A DNA stretch of 54,651 bases from Oscillospiraceae bacterium (GTDB lineage: Bacteria; Bacillota; Clostridia; Oscillospirales; Oscillospiraceae): contig JAFSEW010000059.1 of the NCBI GenBank assembly GCA_017435525.1, positions 1 through 54,651 of the forward strand, read 5' to 3'. Both the position numbers and the translations under genes were made by a program. A model generated the notes under the pieces. That model did not search any database, was not told where the DNA came from, and saw only the letters and a list, made by a program, of their open reading frames with translations. How positions within the stretch are numbered: the stretch's first letter is position 1; every line of letters starts with the position of its first letter. Shown in pieces: positions 8,608 through 17,232 of the stretch.

Positions 8608-8636
8608 TTGCAAATTCTTTTTCCAGAGGCTATACT
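8608..8636 (+). promoter_or_regulatory. Promoter of murD operon
   Basis: TTGCAA (8608-8613), a 17-bp spacer and TATACT (8631-8636) lie 29 bp before the murD start. The -35 elements of this promoter and the divergent rnpB promoter are only 5 bp apart. Confidence 0.65.
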
Positions 8637-8665
8637 ATAAGCAGAATAAGAAACGAGGCGTTTAT

Positions 8666-10021
8666 ATGGCAACTGCGTTTGAACAATATTTTACTTCGCT
8701 GCGGGATAAGCATATTGCGGTGCTGGGTCTGGGCGTCAGCAATCGGCCGCTGGTGCGGCTGTTGCTGTCCTTCGGCTGCCGGGTCACCGGCTGCGACAGA
8801 ACCCCCAGAGAGAAAATTGATGCCGAAGTGCTGGAATTGGAAAGCCTTGGCTGCAATCTGCGGCTGGGAGAAAGGTATCTGGATGGGGTGGAAGCCGATC
8901 TGGTGTTCCGAACCCCCGGTATGCATCCGGGTAACCCCGCCATCGTAGCACTGGCGCAGAATGGCGCGGAAGTCACCAGCGAAATGGAAGTCTTTTTCGA
9001 GGTGTGCCCCTGCAGAATTATTGCCGTCACCGGTTCTGACGGTAAGACCACCACCACATCTCTCATTGCGGCTATGCTGAAAGCCGCAGGGAAGAAGGTC
9101 TGGGTCGGGGGCAATATCGGCACGCCGCTGCTGCCTGTCTGCCGGGAAATCAGTCCTGAGGACATTGCTGTGGTGGAACTGAGCTCCTTCCAGCTGATGG
9201 ATATGCGCCGCAGCCCCTCTGTGGCTCTGGTGACCAATCTGGCACCCAACCACCTGGATGTCCACAAGGATATGGAAGAATATGTGCAGGCCAAGAAGAA
9301 CATTTTCCGCTTCCAGAAGGAAGGGGATATCCTGATCCTCAACGCCGACAATGCCATTACCGATTCCTTTACCGGCATCGGTATTACCAAGCGGTTTTCC
9401 CGGCAGCACAGAGCCAACGGTGTGTGGCTGGATGGCGATGTGATTCGCCGCGGCGATACGGCCGTGCTGAATACGGCGGATATTCTGCTGCCCGGTGTGC
9501 ATAATATTGAGAATTATATGGCGGCAATTCTGGCTGTGGAGGGCCTGGTGGAGGATGCAACCATCTATCAGGTGGCGAAAACCTTTGGCGGTGTGGAGCA
9601 TCGGATCGAACTGGTGCGGGTTAAAGATGGCGTGAAGTTCTACAACGACTCTATTGCCTCTTCTCCCAGCCGCACCATCGCCGGTCTGCGCAGCTTCCGG
9701 GAAAAGGTAATTCTCATTGCCGGTGGCTACGATAAGCAGATTCCCTATGACGAGCTGGGCCCTGAGATTTGCGCGCATGTAAAGAAGCTGTATCTCAACG
9801 GTGCCACAGCCGGGCAGATTCGTGCTGCGGTGGAACGCTGCGGCGGAGAAATGCCGGAGATAACAGACTGCGGTGACTTTGCTTCCGCGGTAAAAGCGGC
9901 GGCGGCAGATGCCCAAGCCGGAGATGTGGTGCTGATGAGCCCCGCCAGCGCTGCCTTTGACCAGTTTAAAAACTTCATGGTCCGGGGCGAGACCTTTAAA
10001 AAACTTGTGATGGAGCTGTGA
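8666..10021 (+). CDS. murD: UDP-N-acetylmuramoyl-L-alanine:D-glutamate ligase
   Basis: A 451-residue Mur ligase that adds D-glutamate to UDP-MurNAc-L-Ala in cytoplasmic peptidoglycan precursor synthesis. A Rossmann-like N-terminal domain (AVLGLGVSNRPLVRLL), the ATP-binding loop VTGSDGKTTTT near 125, the central VTNLAPNHLD motif and the C-terminal VEHRIELV and YNDSIASSP motifs are all present. GAGGCG precedes the ATG. It is first in an operon with ispD and ispF, joining cell-wall precursor and isoprenoid supply; it stands apart from any other mur or fts gene cluster here. Confidence 0.96.
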   Translation: MATAFEQYFTSLRDKHIAVLGLGVSNRPLVRLLLSFGCRVTGCDRTPREKIDAEVLELESLGCNLRLGERYLDGVEADLVFRTPGMHPGNPAIVALAQNGAEVTSEMEVFFEVCPCRIIAVTGSDGKTTTTSLIAAMLKAAGKKVWVGGNIGTPLLPVCREISPEDIAVVELSSFQLMDMRRSPSVALVTNLAPNHLDVHKDMEEYVQAKKNIFRFQKEGDILILNADNAITDSFTGIGITKRFSRQHRANGVWLDGDVIRRGDTAVLNTADILLPGVHNIENYMAAILAVEGLVEDATIYQVAKTFGGVEHRIELVRVKDGVKFYNDSIASSPSRTIAGLRSFREKVILIAGGYDKQIPYDELGPEICAHVKKLYLNGATAGQIRAAVERCGGEMPEITDCGDFASAVKAAAADAQAGDVVLMSPASAAFDQFKNFMVRGETFKKLVMEL

Positions 10022-10023
10022 GT

Positions 10024-10746
10024 ATGGATATTACCAAAGTGACCCGGCCTGCCCGGAAGCTGCTGAAGCTGAAATATTGCGGCGCGGTGATTGTGGCTGC
10101 CGGTTCTGCCTCCCGGATGGGCGGCATCGACAAGGTGATGGCTCCGCTGCAGGGAGAACCCATGGTCAAGCGAACCATCCGCCAGTTCCAGGACTGCGAT
10201 GCCATTAAAGAGATCGTGGTGGTGACCCGGGAAGACCTGATCCTGCCTATTATGAGCCTGGTGCAGGGAATGGATAAGGTAAAAGCAGTGGTAGCCGGTG
10301 GCGCAAGCCGCCAGGAATCCGTCAGTCTGGGTCTGAACGCCTTGTCTGATAAAGTGAAGCTGGCAGCCATCCATGACGGTGCCCGCCCCCTGATTACCTG
10401 GCAGGTGATCGACCGGGCAGTTCGGGCGGCCAACAGCTACGGCGCTGCTGCCCCTGCGATTCCTGTGAAGGACACCGTTAAGGTAGTGCACGGCGGCGTG
10501 GTGAAGGAAACACCGGACAGAAAACATCTCTATGCGGTGCAGACACCCCAGGTATTTGACATGGATCTGCTCCGGGGCGCATTGAAAAAAGCTGCACAGG
10601 ACGGCGCGGAAGTCACCGATGACTGCAGCGCTGTGGAGCGGCTGGGTATGTCCGTGAAGATCGTGGAGGGTGACGAGCATAATCTGAAGGTCACCACCCC
10701 CTTTGACCTGGCAGTGGCGAAACTGCTTCTGGAGGAGAAAGTATGA
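10024..10746 (+). CDS. ispD: 2-C-methyl-D-erythritol 4-phosphate cytidylyltransferase
   Basis: A 240-residue nucleotidyltransferase of the MEP isoprenoid pathway that forms CDP-methylerythritol from MEP and CTP. It shows the CTP-binding loop [13 protein letters not shown] near 25, IHDGARPL near 120 and the substrate-binding VTDDCSAVE near 200. ATG 10024 is chosen because GGAG at 10012 is spaced 8 bp from it; an alternative GTG at 10018 overlaps the murD stop but is too close to that ribosome-binding site. It overlaps ispF by 4 bp, the common ispDF arrangement of separate coupled genes. Confidence 0.94.
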   Translation: MDITKVTRPARKLLKLKYCGAVIVAAGSASRMGGIDKVMAPLQGEPMVKRTIRQFQDCDAIKEIVVVTREDLILPIMSLVQGMDKVKAVVAGGASRQESVSLGLNALSDKVKLAAIHDGARPLITWQVIDRAVRAANSYGAAAPAIPVKDTVKVVHGGVVKETPDRKHLYAVQTPQVFDMDLLRGALKKAAQDGAEVTDDCSAVERLGMSVKIVEGDEHNLKVTTPFDLAVAKLLLEEKV

Positions 10747-11219
10747 GAATCGGTCACGGATATGATGTGCATCGTCTGGTCAGCGGCAGAGATCTGATCC
10801 TGGGCGGTGAGAAAATTCCCCACAGTCTGGGTCTGGACGGCCATTCCGATGCGGATGTGCTGCTCCACGCGGTGATGGATGCGCTTTTGGGTGCGGCTGC
10901 CCTGCGGGATATCGGCTGGCATTTTCCCGATACGGATATGCGCTATAAGGGCGCGGATTCCCGAATGCTGCTGCGGACTGTCCGGGAGAAAATTCACGCC
11001 GCAGGCTATCGGGTGGGAAATGTGGATGTGACACTGATTGCCCAGAAGCCGAAGCTGAAGGACTATATTCCCAAAATGATGGAAAATATTGCGCAGGACT
11101 TGCTGGTTTCACTTTCACAGGTCAATGTGAAAGCCACAACCGAAGAGCGGCTGGGCTTTACCGGCCGGGAAGAAGGCATTGCCTGCCACGCGGTGTGCCT
11201 GCTGGAAGACAATAACTGA
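10743..11219 (+). CDS. ispF: 2-C-methyl-D-erythritol 2,4-cyclodiphosphate synthase
   Basis: A 158-residue trimeric enzyme that converts CDP-ME 2-phosphate to MEcPP. The metal ligands in [11 protein letters not shown] and the family motif [22 protein letters not shown] are intact, and the C-terminal [20 protein letters not shown] matches the family. Its ATG overlaps the ispD stop (ATGA). IspE is not in the window. A GC-rich hairpin follows before the DUF3343 gene. Confidence 0.96.
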   Translation: MRIGHGYDVHRLVSGRDLILGGEKIPHSLGLDGHSDADVLLHAVMDALLGAAALRDIGWHFPDTDMRYKGADSRMLLRTVREKIHAAGYRVGNVDVTLIAQKPKLKDYIPKMMENIAQDLLVSLSQVNVKATTEERLGFTGREEGIACHAVCLLEDNN

Positions 11220-11227
11220 ACATTTTC

Positions 11228-11259
11228 GACCTCCCGGGCATAGACTGACCCGGGAGGTC
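11228..11259 (+). promoter_or_regulatory. Hairpin that sequesters the DUF3343 ribosome-binding site
   Basis: An 11-bp perfect stem GACCTCCCGGG/CCCGGGAGGTC with a 10-nt loop starts 9 bp after the ispF stop. Its 3' arm contains the only Shine-Dalgarno sequence (GGGAGG) for the ATG at 11266. Only TCTTTGCT follows, so it is a poor terminator. Translation of the downstream pair may therefore depend on opening this stem. Regulation is inference. Confidence 0.6.
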
Positions 11260-11265
11260 TTTGCT

Positions 11266-11520
11266 ATGTGGAACTGTTTGATTACCTTTCGTTCGATAAC
11301 CTTTGTGCAGCGGGGACAGCGGGTGCTGGAAGATGCCGGGATTCGCTGCACATTGCAGCGAACGCCCCGATGGATGGAGCAGCAGGGCTGCGGCTATTAC
11401 CTGAAGCTGAGAAATGAAGATTGCCGCAGGGGAACGGAATTGCTCCGGGCAAATCAGGTGCCCTTCCGGAAAGTTTACCGCCAGCGGGAAGATGCGTTGG
11501 AGGAGGTGACGATGCTGTGA
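11266..11520 (+). CDS. DUF3343 family protein, putative sulfur/selenium carrier
   Basis: An 84-residue small protein resembling the DUF3343 family, with a Cys in a QQGCGYYLKL segment near 42 like the conserved Cys-Gly of the family. DUF3343 proteins are often encoded next to class V desulfurases and have been proposed as sulfur/selenium carriers; the function is not firmly established. ATG 11266 is set by GGGAGG 8 bp upstream. The stop overlaps the GTG start of the desulfurase, so the two are translationally coupled and probably act together. Confidence 0.75.
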   Translation: MWNCLITFRSITFVQRGQRVLEDAGIRCTLQRTPRWMEQQGCGYYLKLRNEDCRRGTELLRANQVPFRKVYRQREDALEEVTML

Positions 11521-12614
11521 TCTATCTGGATAACGGGGCAACCTCTTTGCAGAAGCCGGAAGCTGTCAAACGGGCGGTACTGCGGGCCATGCTGCGCTGC
11601 GGAAATCCCGGACGCAGCGGCCACCGGGCAGCTATGGAAGCGGCGGAAACGGTATATCACACCCGGGAAGCGGCGGGAAAGCTGTTTTCCTGCCGCCCGG
11701 AACAGGTGGTTTTCACAACCAACTGCACCCATGGGCTGAATATGGCCATGGGAACGCTGGTAAGACCCGGTATGCGGGTGGTGATATCCGGCTTTGAGCA
11801 TAATGCCGTGACCCGGACGCTGCACGCCATGGGTGCCAGAATCACAGTCTGCGGCAGAAAACTGTTCGACTGGGAGGATACGCTGGCGGCTTTTCGCAAA
11901 GGGCTGGATGCCGGGGCGGAAGTGGCAGTATTTACCCATGCGTCCAATGTATTCGGCTATGTTCTTCCGGTGGAAGACTTGGCTGCCATGTGCCGCAGAT
12001 ATGGTGTCCCCTTTGTAATCGACGCTGCCCAGAGTGCAGGCTCCCAGAAGGTGGATTTTACCGCGCTGGGCGCGGATTTCATTGCTATGCCCGGCCATAA
12101 GGGCCTTCTGGGCCCTCAGGGAACCGGTATTGTGCTGTGTAAGGATACGGTGAAGCCCCTGCTTTACGGCGGCACAGGCAGCCAGTCCCGGCTGCAGGAA
12201 ATGCCGGCGGAATTGCCGGACAGGGCAGAAGCCGGTACGCTGAATGTGCCGGGCATTGCCGGCCTGGGGGCAGGGCTGGATTATTTGCTTAGAGAGGGCG
12301 TTGAGAAGGTTGGGGCACGGGAACACCGGCAGGCAGCGCGGTGCGCATCGTATCTGGAAAAGAGGGGCTTCCGGGTTTTTCGGGGCACCCATCAGTGCGG
12401 CACGGTGTCCTTTGTGCCGCCGGGGGACTGTGAGGAATTCGCGGCGCGTCTTGGGGAAAAGGGCATCGCGGTGCGCGCCGGGCTTCACTGCGCGCCGCTG
12501 GCCCATGAAAGCGCGGGAACGCTGGAGACGGGTACGGTGCGGATCAGTTTCGGATATGGGGCAAACAACCGGGAAACGGAAGGTTTTCTCCGGGCAATTG
12601 CGTCGGTTCACTAA
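11517..12614 (+). CDS. Cysteine desulfurase family class V aminotransferase
   Basis: A 365-residue PLP enzyme of the NifS/SufS type. It begins IYLDNGATSLQKP, has the PLP-Lys in FIAMPGHKGLLGPQG near 198 and a catalytic Cys in AGLHCAPLAHESAGT near 322. GTG 11517 is the start: GGAGGTG lies about 8 bp upstream and it overlaps the previous stop as GTGA. The family removes sulfur (or selenium) from cysteine as a persulfide; the small upstream DUF3343 protein is a candidate acceptor. No suf or isc scaffold genes are nearby, so a role in a labile Se/S cofactor or tRNA thiolation is possible. Confidence 0.85.
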   Translation: MIYLDNGATSLQKPEAVKRAVLRAMLRCGNPGRSGHRAAMEAAETVYHTREAAGKLFSCRPEQVVFTTNCTHGLNMAMGTLVRPGMRVVISGFEHNAVTRTLHAMGARITVCGRKLFDWEDTLAAFRKGLDAGAEVAVFTHASNVFGYVLPVEDLAAMCRRYGVPFVIDAAQSAGSQKVDFTALGADFIAMPGHKGLLGPQGTGIVLCKDTVKPLLYGGTGSQSRLQEMPAELPDRAEAGTLNVPGIAGLGAGLDYLLREGVEKVGAREHRQAARCASYLEKRGFRVFRGTHQCGTVSFVPPGDCEEFAARLGEKGIAVRAGLHCAPLAHESAGTLETGTVRISFGYGANNRETEGFLRAIASVH

Positions 12615-12632
12615 TTATTTTCAATTTGGCTA

Positions 12633-12661
12633 TTGCTATCGGCTGCGCTTTCCGCTATAAT
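12633..12661 (+). promoter_or_regulatory. Promoter before cdaA
   Basis: TTGCTA (12633-12638), a 17-bp spacer and TATAAT (12656-12661) lie in the 123-bp gap between the desulfurase and cdaA. It probably starts the long transcript that runs through cdaR and the yicC-rsgA cluster. Confidence 0.65.
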
Positions 12662-12737
12662 AGAACAGATAATAGGGTTGTTATGCGGATTGCCCGATGA
12701 GGCACTGATTACCATACAGAAAAGGGGTAGAAGCCAA

Positions 12738-13610
12738 ATGAATTATTTAGAAACGCTGATTCAAAAAATTGGCACCATGCAGTGGTCTGACTATCTGGAT
12801 ATTATTTTGGTAGCCTTTCTGATTTATAAGCTTCTGCCTATGTTCCGGGCTTCCGGCACTTCCCGGGTGGCCAAGGTGATTTTTGCGATCCTGGTGCTGG
12901 CCTGGTTTACAGAGACAGCAGAACTCAATGCCCTGAACTTCCTGATCAATCAGGTGCTGGCAGTGGGTCTGATCGCTGTGATTGTGCTGTTCCAGCCGGA
13001 GCTGCGCAGGATGCTGGATCACATCAGCAATATGAAACTGGATAAATTTTTCGGCGTACGGCGGGAGCAGTACGATATGGACCCCATGATCGCCCAGACG
13101 GTGTATGCCTGCGAGGTGATGAGCCGGGAGAAGGTTGGCGCGCTGATCGTATTTGAGCGGGACAGCCGCCTGGATGACTATACCAAGACCGGCACAGCCA
13201 TCGACGGCCAGGTGTCGGAGCAGCTGCTGCGCAACATTTTCTTCCCCAAGGCTTCCCTGCATGACGGCGCGGTGATTATCCGCCAGGGCCGTGTGGCAGC
13301 GGCGGGCTGTGTGCTGCCGCTTTCTGACAGTAAGCGGCTCAGCGCGGATCTGGGTACGCGGCACCGTGCCGGTGTGGGTATGAGCGAACTGTCTGATGCG
13401 GTGGTGGTCATCGTATCGGAAGAGACAGGTGCCATTTCCGTGGCGGTGGGCGGTATGCTGAAGCGCCATCTGGCACCCCAGACTTTGGAGCGGCTGCTGC
13501 GCAACGAGCTCCATGAGGAAGATGAAAAGAAAGAAGAGAACCTGGTGCTGCTGCTCCGGCAGAAACTCCAGAAGTCCGTAAAGGAGGAGGGCAGCGATGC
13601 TGGAAAATAA
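12738..13610 (+). CDS. cdaA: Diadenylate cyclase CdaA
   Basis: A 290-residue membrane-bound enzyme that makes cyclic di-AMP from two ATP. Three hydrophobic helices lie within the first 90 residues, followed by the DAC (DisA_N) domain with LHDGAVII near 175 and GTRHRAG near 208, the two catalytic motifs. ATG 12738 is supported by AAAGGGG upstream; longer in-frame starts overlap the promoter. It overlaps cdaR by 14 bp, the conserved cdaA-cdaR arrangement. The usual third gene, glmM, is not present next to it. Confidence 0.95.
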   Translation: MNYLETLIQKIGTMQWSDYLDIILVAFLIYKLLPMFRASGTSRVAKVIFAILVLAWFTETAELNALNFLINQVLAVGLIAVIVLFQPELRRMLDHISNMKLDKFFGVRREQYDMDPMIAQTVYACEVMSREKVGALIVFERDSRLDDYTKTGTAIDGQVSEQLLRNIFFPKASLHDGAVIIRQGRVAAAGCVLPLSDSKRLSADLGTRHRAGVGMSELSDAVVVIVSEETGAISVAVGGMLKRHLAPQTLERLLRNELHEEDEKKEENLVLLLRQKLQKSVKEEGSDAGK

Positions 13611-14862
13611 AGTAGTCCGTTGGCTTGTGAGCTTTCTCGTTGCCTTCACATTGTGGTTCTATGTAATCACTGTAGTCAGCACCGAATACGACCAGTCCTT
13701 CTCCGGAATTCCGGTTTCGTTCCAGGGTGAGGCCATTCTGGAAGAGCGGGGACTGATGATCGTCTCGAATGAAACGCCCACTGTGGAATTGCAGCTGTAT
13801 GGCAAGCGTTCCGACCTGAGCAAGCTGGATAACTCCAACATCACTGTGACGGTGGACGTTTCCAAAATCGGTGAAGCCGGGGAACATCAGCTCAGTACCG
13901 GAAACATTTCCTATCCCGGGGATGTGCGCAACGATGCCATTTCCGTGCTGAACCGGTCACCCAGCACAATCACATTGCTGGTGGAGCAGAAGATCAAGAA
14001 GGAAATCCCCGTAAACATCGTCTATACAGGCACTGTGCAGGAGGAATTCATCGCAGATAAGGAAAATGCCTTGCTGGATTACACCATGGTGTCCATTGCA
14101 GGCCCCGCTTCTACCATTGATCAGATCACCCAGGCGGTGATCGAAGTGGATCTGAACGACAAGAATGAATCCTTCAGCGATTCCTATACCTATACCCTTT
14201 GCGACAAGGCCGGTGCTCCTGTGGATGCGGCCTATGTGGAAACCAATATTGCTTCCGTCAATCTGACGCTGTATATCCAGAGAGTGAAGGAAATTCCTCT
14301 GGTGGTGACAGTTGTGGAAGGCGGCGGCGCAACGGAAAATACCACAGTTGTGGAGCTGAGCCAGCAGACTCTGAAGATCTCCGGCAACGATATGGTTCTG
14401 GAACAGCTGAACGAACTGACGCTGGGTACCATTGATTTGGCTGCCATCCCGGAGGATACCATCCTGACATTCCCTGTGGTGCTGCCTACCGGCGTTACAA
14501 ATCTGAGTAATGTGGCAGAAATCCAGGTGAAGGTAAGCTTCCCCGAACTGGCCACCAAGACCTTTACTGTAACCAACATCAAGACCGGTAATATTCCTGC
14601 AGATATGGAAGCCGAGGTGCTGACCCAGTCCATGCAGGTGACCCTCCGGGGTCCCAAGGCACTGATCGGCCTGCTGACGCCGGATGATTTGATCATTGTG
14701 GTAAATCTGGCAGATGCCCAGCCCGGCACCTTTACGGTAAAGGGCAATGTGGTGCTCAGCAGCCAGTATTCCGCCTGCGGACCTATCAAGAGTGACAGTG
14801 TCAGCGTGACGCTGCGCAGTACGCTGGAGGCACAGACCGATGACCCAGAAGGTAATGGTTAA
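13597..14862 (+). CDS. cdaR: CdaR, YbbR-domain regulator of CdaA
   Basis: A 421-residue protein with one N-terminal membrane anchor (about 9-28, VVRWLVSFLVAFTLWFYVITVV) and an extracellular part made of YbbR-like beta repeats, several of which end in short polar segments such as KEIPVNIVYTGT and KEIPLVVTVVEGG. In Bacillus CdaR binds CdaA and modulates c-di-AMP synthesis. GGAGGAGGG precedes the ATG. The 3' end overlaps the next gene by 23 bp. Confidence 0.9.
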   Translation: MLENKVVRWLVSFLVAFTLWFYVITVVSTEYDQSFSGIPVSFQGEAILEERGLMIVSNETPTVELQLYGKRSDLSKLDNSNITVTVDVSKIGEAGEHQLSTGNISYPGDVRNDAISVLNRSPSTITLLVEQKIKKEIPVNIVYTGTVQEEFIADKENALLDYTMVSIAGPASTIDQITQAVIEVDLNDKNESFSDSYTYTLCDKAGAPVDAAYVETNIASVNLTLYIQRVKEIPLVVTVVEGGGATENTTVVELSQQTLKISGNDMVLEQLNELTLGTIDLAAIPEDTILTFPVVLPTGVTNLSNVAEIQVKVSFPELATKTFTVTNIKTGNIPADMEAEVLTQSMQVTLRGPKALIGLLTPDDLIIVVNLADAQPGTFTVKGNVVLSSQYSACGPIKSDSVSVTLRSTLEAQTDDPEGNG

Positions 14863-15262
14863 AGCCTGCTACCCCGACGGTACAGCACTGGTGCTGCATC
14901 TGCGGCAAAGTGCCTGTTCCGGGGATTGCCATCAGTGCTCCGGCTGCGGTGCGGCTCAGGAGTCGCTGCTGTTGACGGCCCAGAACCCCATCGGTGCAAG
15001 GCCCGGAGATCTGGTAGTGATCCAATCCGAAACAGGGCCGGTGCTGATGGGCGCTGCGGTGCTGTATATGCTGCCGCTGGTGCTGTTCTTCCTGGGCTAT
15101 GCCCTGGGCGCGGCGCTGTGGCAGATGGGTGCCTTGGTGGGGTGCCTGGCCTTTGCAGCGAGCATTGCCGTGTGCGTGCTGTATGACAGGAAGATCGCCA
15201 GGAAGAAAAAAACGATCTATACAATCACGGAATTTGCCCGGAAAGAACAGGGCGGATTTTAA
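14840..15262 (+). CDS. RseC/MucC family membrane protein
   Basis: A 140-residue protein with a Cys cluster ACSGDCHQCSGCGA (CX3CX2CX2C) near 27-37 and two transmembrane helices at about 75-118. This architecture matches the RseC family (SoxR-reducing system protein RseC). In Rnf-bearing anaerobes such proteins are thought to affect electron transfer or iron-sulfur chemistry; the role here is not known and no rnf or soxR gene is in the window. It overlaps cdaR at the 5' end. Confidence 0.85.
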   Translation: MTQKVMVKACYPDGTALVLHLRQSACSGDCHQCSGCGAAQESLLLTAQNPIGARPGDLVVIQSETGPVLMGAAVLYMLPLVLFFLGYALGAALWQMGALVGCLAFAASIAVCVLYDRKIARKKKTIYTITEFARKEQGGF

Positions 15263-15280
15263 GAAAAGGGGATAATGACA

Positions 15281-16159
15281 TTGATCAAGAGTATGACCGG
15301 CTATGGCCGGGCCGTGGAAACGGTCAATGGAAGAGAGTTTACGGTAGAACTGCGCTCGGTAAATAACCGCTATTTGGATTGCTCTGTCCGGCTGCCCCGG
15401 ATGGTATCCTTTGCGGAAGATGCAGTGAAGCAGGCGGTAAAGGCTTCCGTATCCAGAGGTAAGGTGGATGTGTTCATCTCTGTGCGCAGCGAAGCCGGTG
15501 ATGAAGTGGTGGTCAACCTGAACAAGGCTGTGCTGGAGAGTTACCTTGCAGCTATGCGCCAGATGGTTGCGGACTATGGTGTGCAGGATGACATCAGTGC
15601 TTCCGCAGTGTCCCGCCTGCCGGAAGTGTTTACCATGGAGAAGCCCCAGGTGGATGAGGAGCAGCTGCAGAAGGATCTGCTGCAGGTTGTTGCGAAAGCC
15701 CTGGAAGGCTATGATGCCATGCGCTGCACCGAGGGTGCTGCCCTGGATCGGGATCTTCGCAGCCGGGGTCAGACGATCCTGGATCTGGTTGCTCAGGTGG
15801 AAGCCGGTAACCGGCAGACTGTGGTGGATTACCGTGCCAGACTGGAAGCCAAGCTGAAGGAAGTGCTGGCCAACACCGCCATTGATGAAGGCCGCATCCT
15901 GACGGAGGCTGCCATCTTTGCGGACAAGGTTGCTGTGGATGAAGAAACCGTTCGTCTGCGCAGCCATCTGCAGCAGATGAACAATATGCTCACCGGCGGC
16001 GGTGCCATCGGCAGAAAGCTGGACTTCCTGCTGCAGGAAATGAACCGGGAGGCCAACACCATTGGCTCCAAGTGCACCGATGTGCGCCTGGCCCGGATCG
16101 TTGTGGATATTAAGGCTGAACTGGAGAAGATCCGGGAGCAGACCCAGAATATCGAGTAA
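15281..16159 (+). CDS. yicC: YicC family endoribonuclease-like protein
   Basis: A protein of about 292 residues with the canonical N-terminus IKSMTGYGR, the YicC_N domain at about 1-155 and the DUF1732 domain at the C-terminus ([37 protein letters not shown]). E. coli YicC is an endoribonuclease implicated in RyhB decay; Bacillus YloC is homologous. I favour TTG 15281 because it gives the family N-terminus and lies 9 bp after AAGGGG, whereas ATG 15275 is only 3 bp away. It heads the conserved remA-gmk-rpoZ block. Confidence 0.92.
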   Translation: MIKSMTGYGRAVETVNGREFTVELRSVNNRYLDCSVRLPRMVSFAEDAVKQAVKASVSRGKVDVFISVRSEAGDEVVVNLNKAVLESYLAAMRQMVADYGVQDDISASAVSRLPEVFTMEKPQVDEEQLQKDLLQVVAKALEGYDAMRCTEGAALDRDLRSRGQTILDLVAQVEAGNRQTVVDYRARLEAKLKEVLANTAIDEGRILTEAAIFADKVAVDEETVRLRSHLQQMNNMLTGGGAIGRKLDFLLQEMNREANTIGSKCTDVRLARIVVDIKAELEKIREQTQNIE

Positions 16160-16169
16160 GAGGTGCCCT

Positions 16170-16427
16170 ATGAAACTGATCAACATCGGCTTCGGCAGTA
16201 TGCTTGCTGCCGGACGGGTGCTGGCCATTATGGATCCGGATTCCGCCCCCATCAAGCGTGTGATGCAGGAAGCCAAGGACCGGGGTATGCTGATCGATGC
16301 GTCCTACGGCCGGAAAACCAAATCGGTGATCCTGATGGATACGGACCATGTGATCTTATCGGCCATGACCCCTGAGATTCTCAGCGCCCGTGTTGCCGGA
16401 GAAGAGAGAGAGGAGAAGGAAGCATGA
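16170..16427 (+). CDS. remA: RemA family DNA-binding regulator (DUF370)
   Basis: An 85-residue protein matching the DUF370/RemA family: [27 protein letters not shown] is the typical N-terminus and the [19 protein letters not shown]-like middle part is present as [18 protein letters not shown]. In Bacillus RemA activates matrix and osmoprotection genes. It lies between yicC and gmk in the same order as Bacillus yloC-ylzA-gmk and overlaps gmk by 4 bp. AGAGGTG precedes the ATG. Confidence 0.92.
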   Translation: MKLINIGFGSMLAAGRVLAIMDPDSAPIKRVMQEAKDRGMLIDASYGRKTKSVILMDTDHVILSAMTPEILSARVAGEEREEKEA

Positions 16428-16984
16428 AGCAGGGAAAACTGTTTGTGATATCCGGTGCATCCGGTGTTGGTAAAAGCACCGTGCTGCAGCATGTGATGGC
16501 TGCCAGAAAAGATCTGACCTTTTCCGTGTCTGCCACCACCCGTCCGCCCAGACCCAATGAAGTGGACTGTGTGCACTACTACTTTATTACCAAGGAAGCA
16601 TTTCAGGAGATGATCGCCCAGGATGCCTTCCTGGAATATGACAACCACAATGCCAACTACTACGGCACCCCCATTGCACAGCTGGAAGAAAAAATGCGCT
16701 CCGGCCATGTGATGCTGGATATTGAGCCGGTAGGCGCTAAAAATGTCCGTCAAAAGCGGCCGGATGCCACGCTGATCTTCATTATGCCCCCTTCCATGGA
16801 GGAGCTGGAGCGGCGTCTTCGGGGCCGTGGTGACACCTCGGAAGAGCAGATTGCCATCCGGTTGGAGCGAGCCAAGTGGGAAATGGAACAGCGCTACTGG
16901 TATGACCATGTTGTGGTGAACGATGTTCCCGAGACTTGTGCCGAAGCTATTTTGAAAATTATCGCCCAGGCGGCGAATGAATAA
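16424..16984 (+). CDS. gmk: Guanylate kinase
   Basis: A 186-residue GMP kinase (ATP + GMP to ADP + GDP). Walker [11 protein letters not shown] near 10-19, the GMP-binding [21 protein letters not shown] and the lid region [18 protein letters not shown] are intact. The length is slightly short of the usual 200-205 residues. It is coupled to remA and rpoZ. Confidence 0.96.
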   Translation: MKQGKLFVISGASGVGKSTVLQHVMAARKDLTFSVSATTRPPRPNEVDCVHYYFITKEAFQEMIAQDAFLEYDNHNANYYGTPIAQLEEKMRSGHVMLDIEPVGAKNVRQKRPDATLIFIMPPSMEELERRLRGRGDTSEEQIAIRLERAKWEMEQRYWYDHVVVNDVPETCAEAILKIIAQAANE

Positions 16985-17004
16985 GAATTTGGAGGAAATT
17001 ATCT

Positions 17005-17211
17005 ATGCTTTACCCCCCTGTTGCTGATTTGCTGAAGAATGTGGACAGCCGTTATCTGCTGGTGAATGTGGTGGCACAGCGTGCCCGCCAGATCGCCGAA
17101 GAAGCAGAAGTATTCCAGGAAGAGCTCACCGATAAGCCCGTTACCCTGGCAATCCGTGAAGTTGCTGAAGGCAAGCTCAGCGCTAGCGTGAAGGACGATT
17201 ACAAGAACTAA
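17005..17211 (+). CDS. rpoZ: RNA polymerase omega subunit
   Basis: A 68-residue omega protein with the core PPVADLLKNVDSRYLLVNVVAQRARQIAEE motif, which contacts the beta-prime subunit and promotes polymerase assembly. TTGGAGGAAA precedes the ATG. In Bacillus coaBC follows rpoZ; here priA follows directly after 21 bp. Confidence 0.94.
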   Translation: MLYPPVADLLKNVDSRYLLVNVVAQRARQIAEEAEVFQEELTDKPVTLAIREVAEGKLSASVKDDYKN

Positions 17212-17232
17212 ATCGCGAAAGGAGAGGGCTGT

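Noticed and set aside
11228-11259. Simple terminator after ispF
   Set aside because: The stem is strong but has no T-run and its 3' arm supplies the next gene's ribosome-binding site, so a translational role is preferred.
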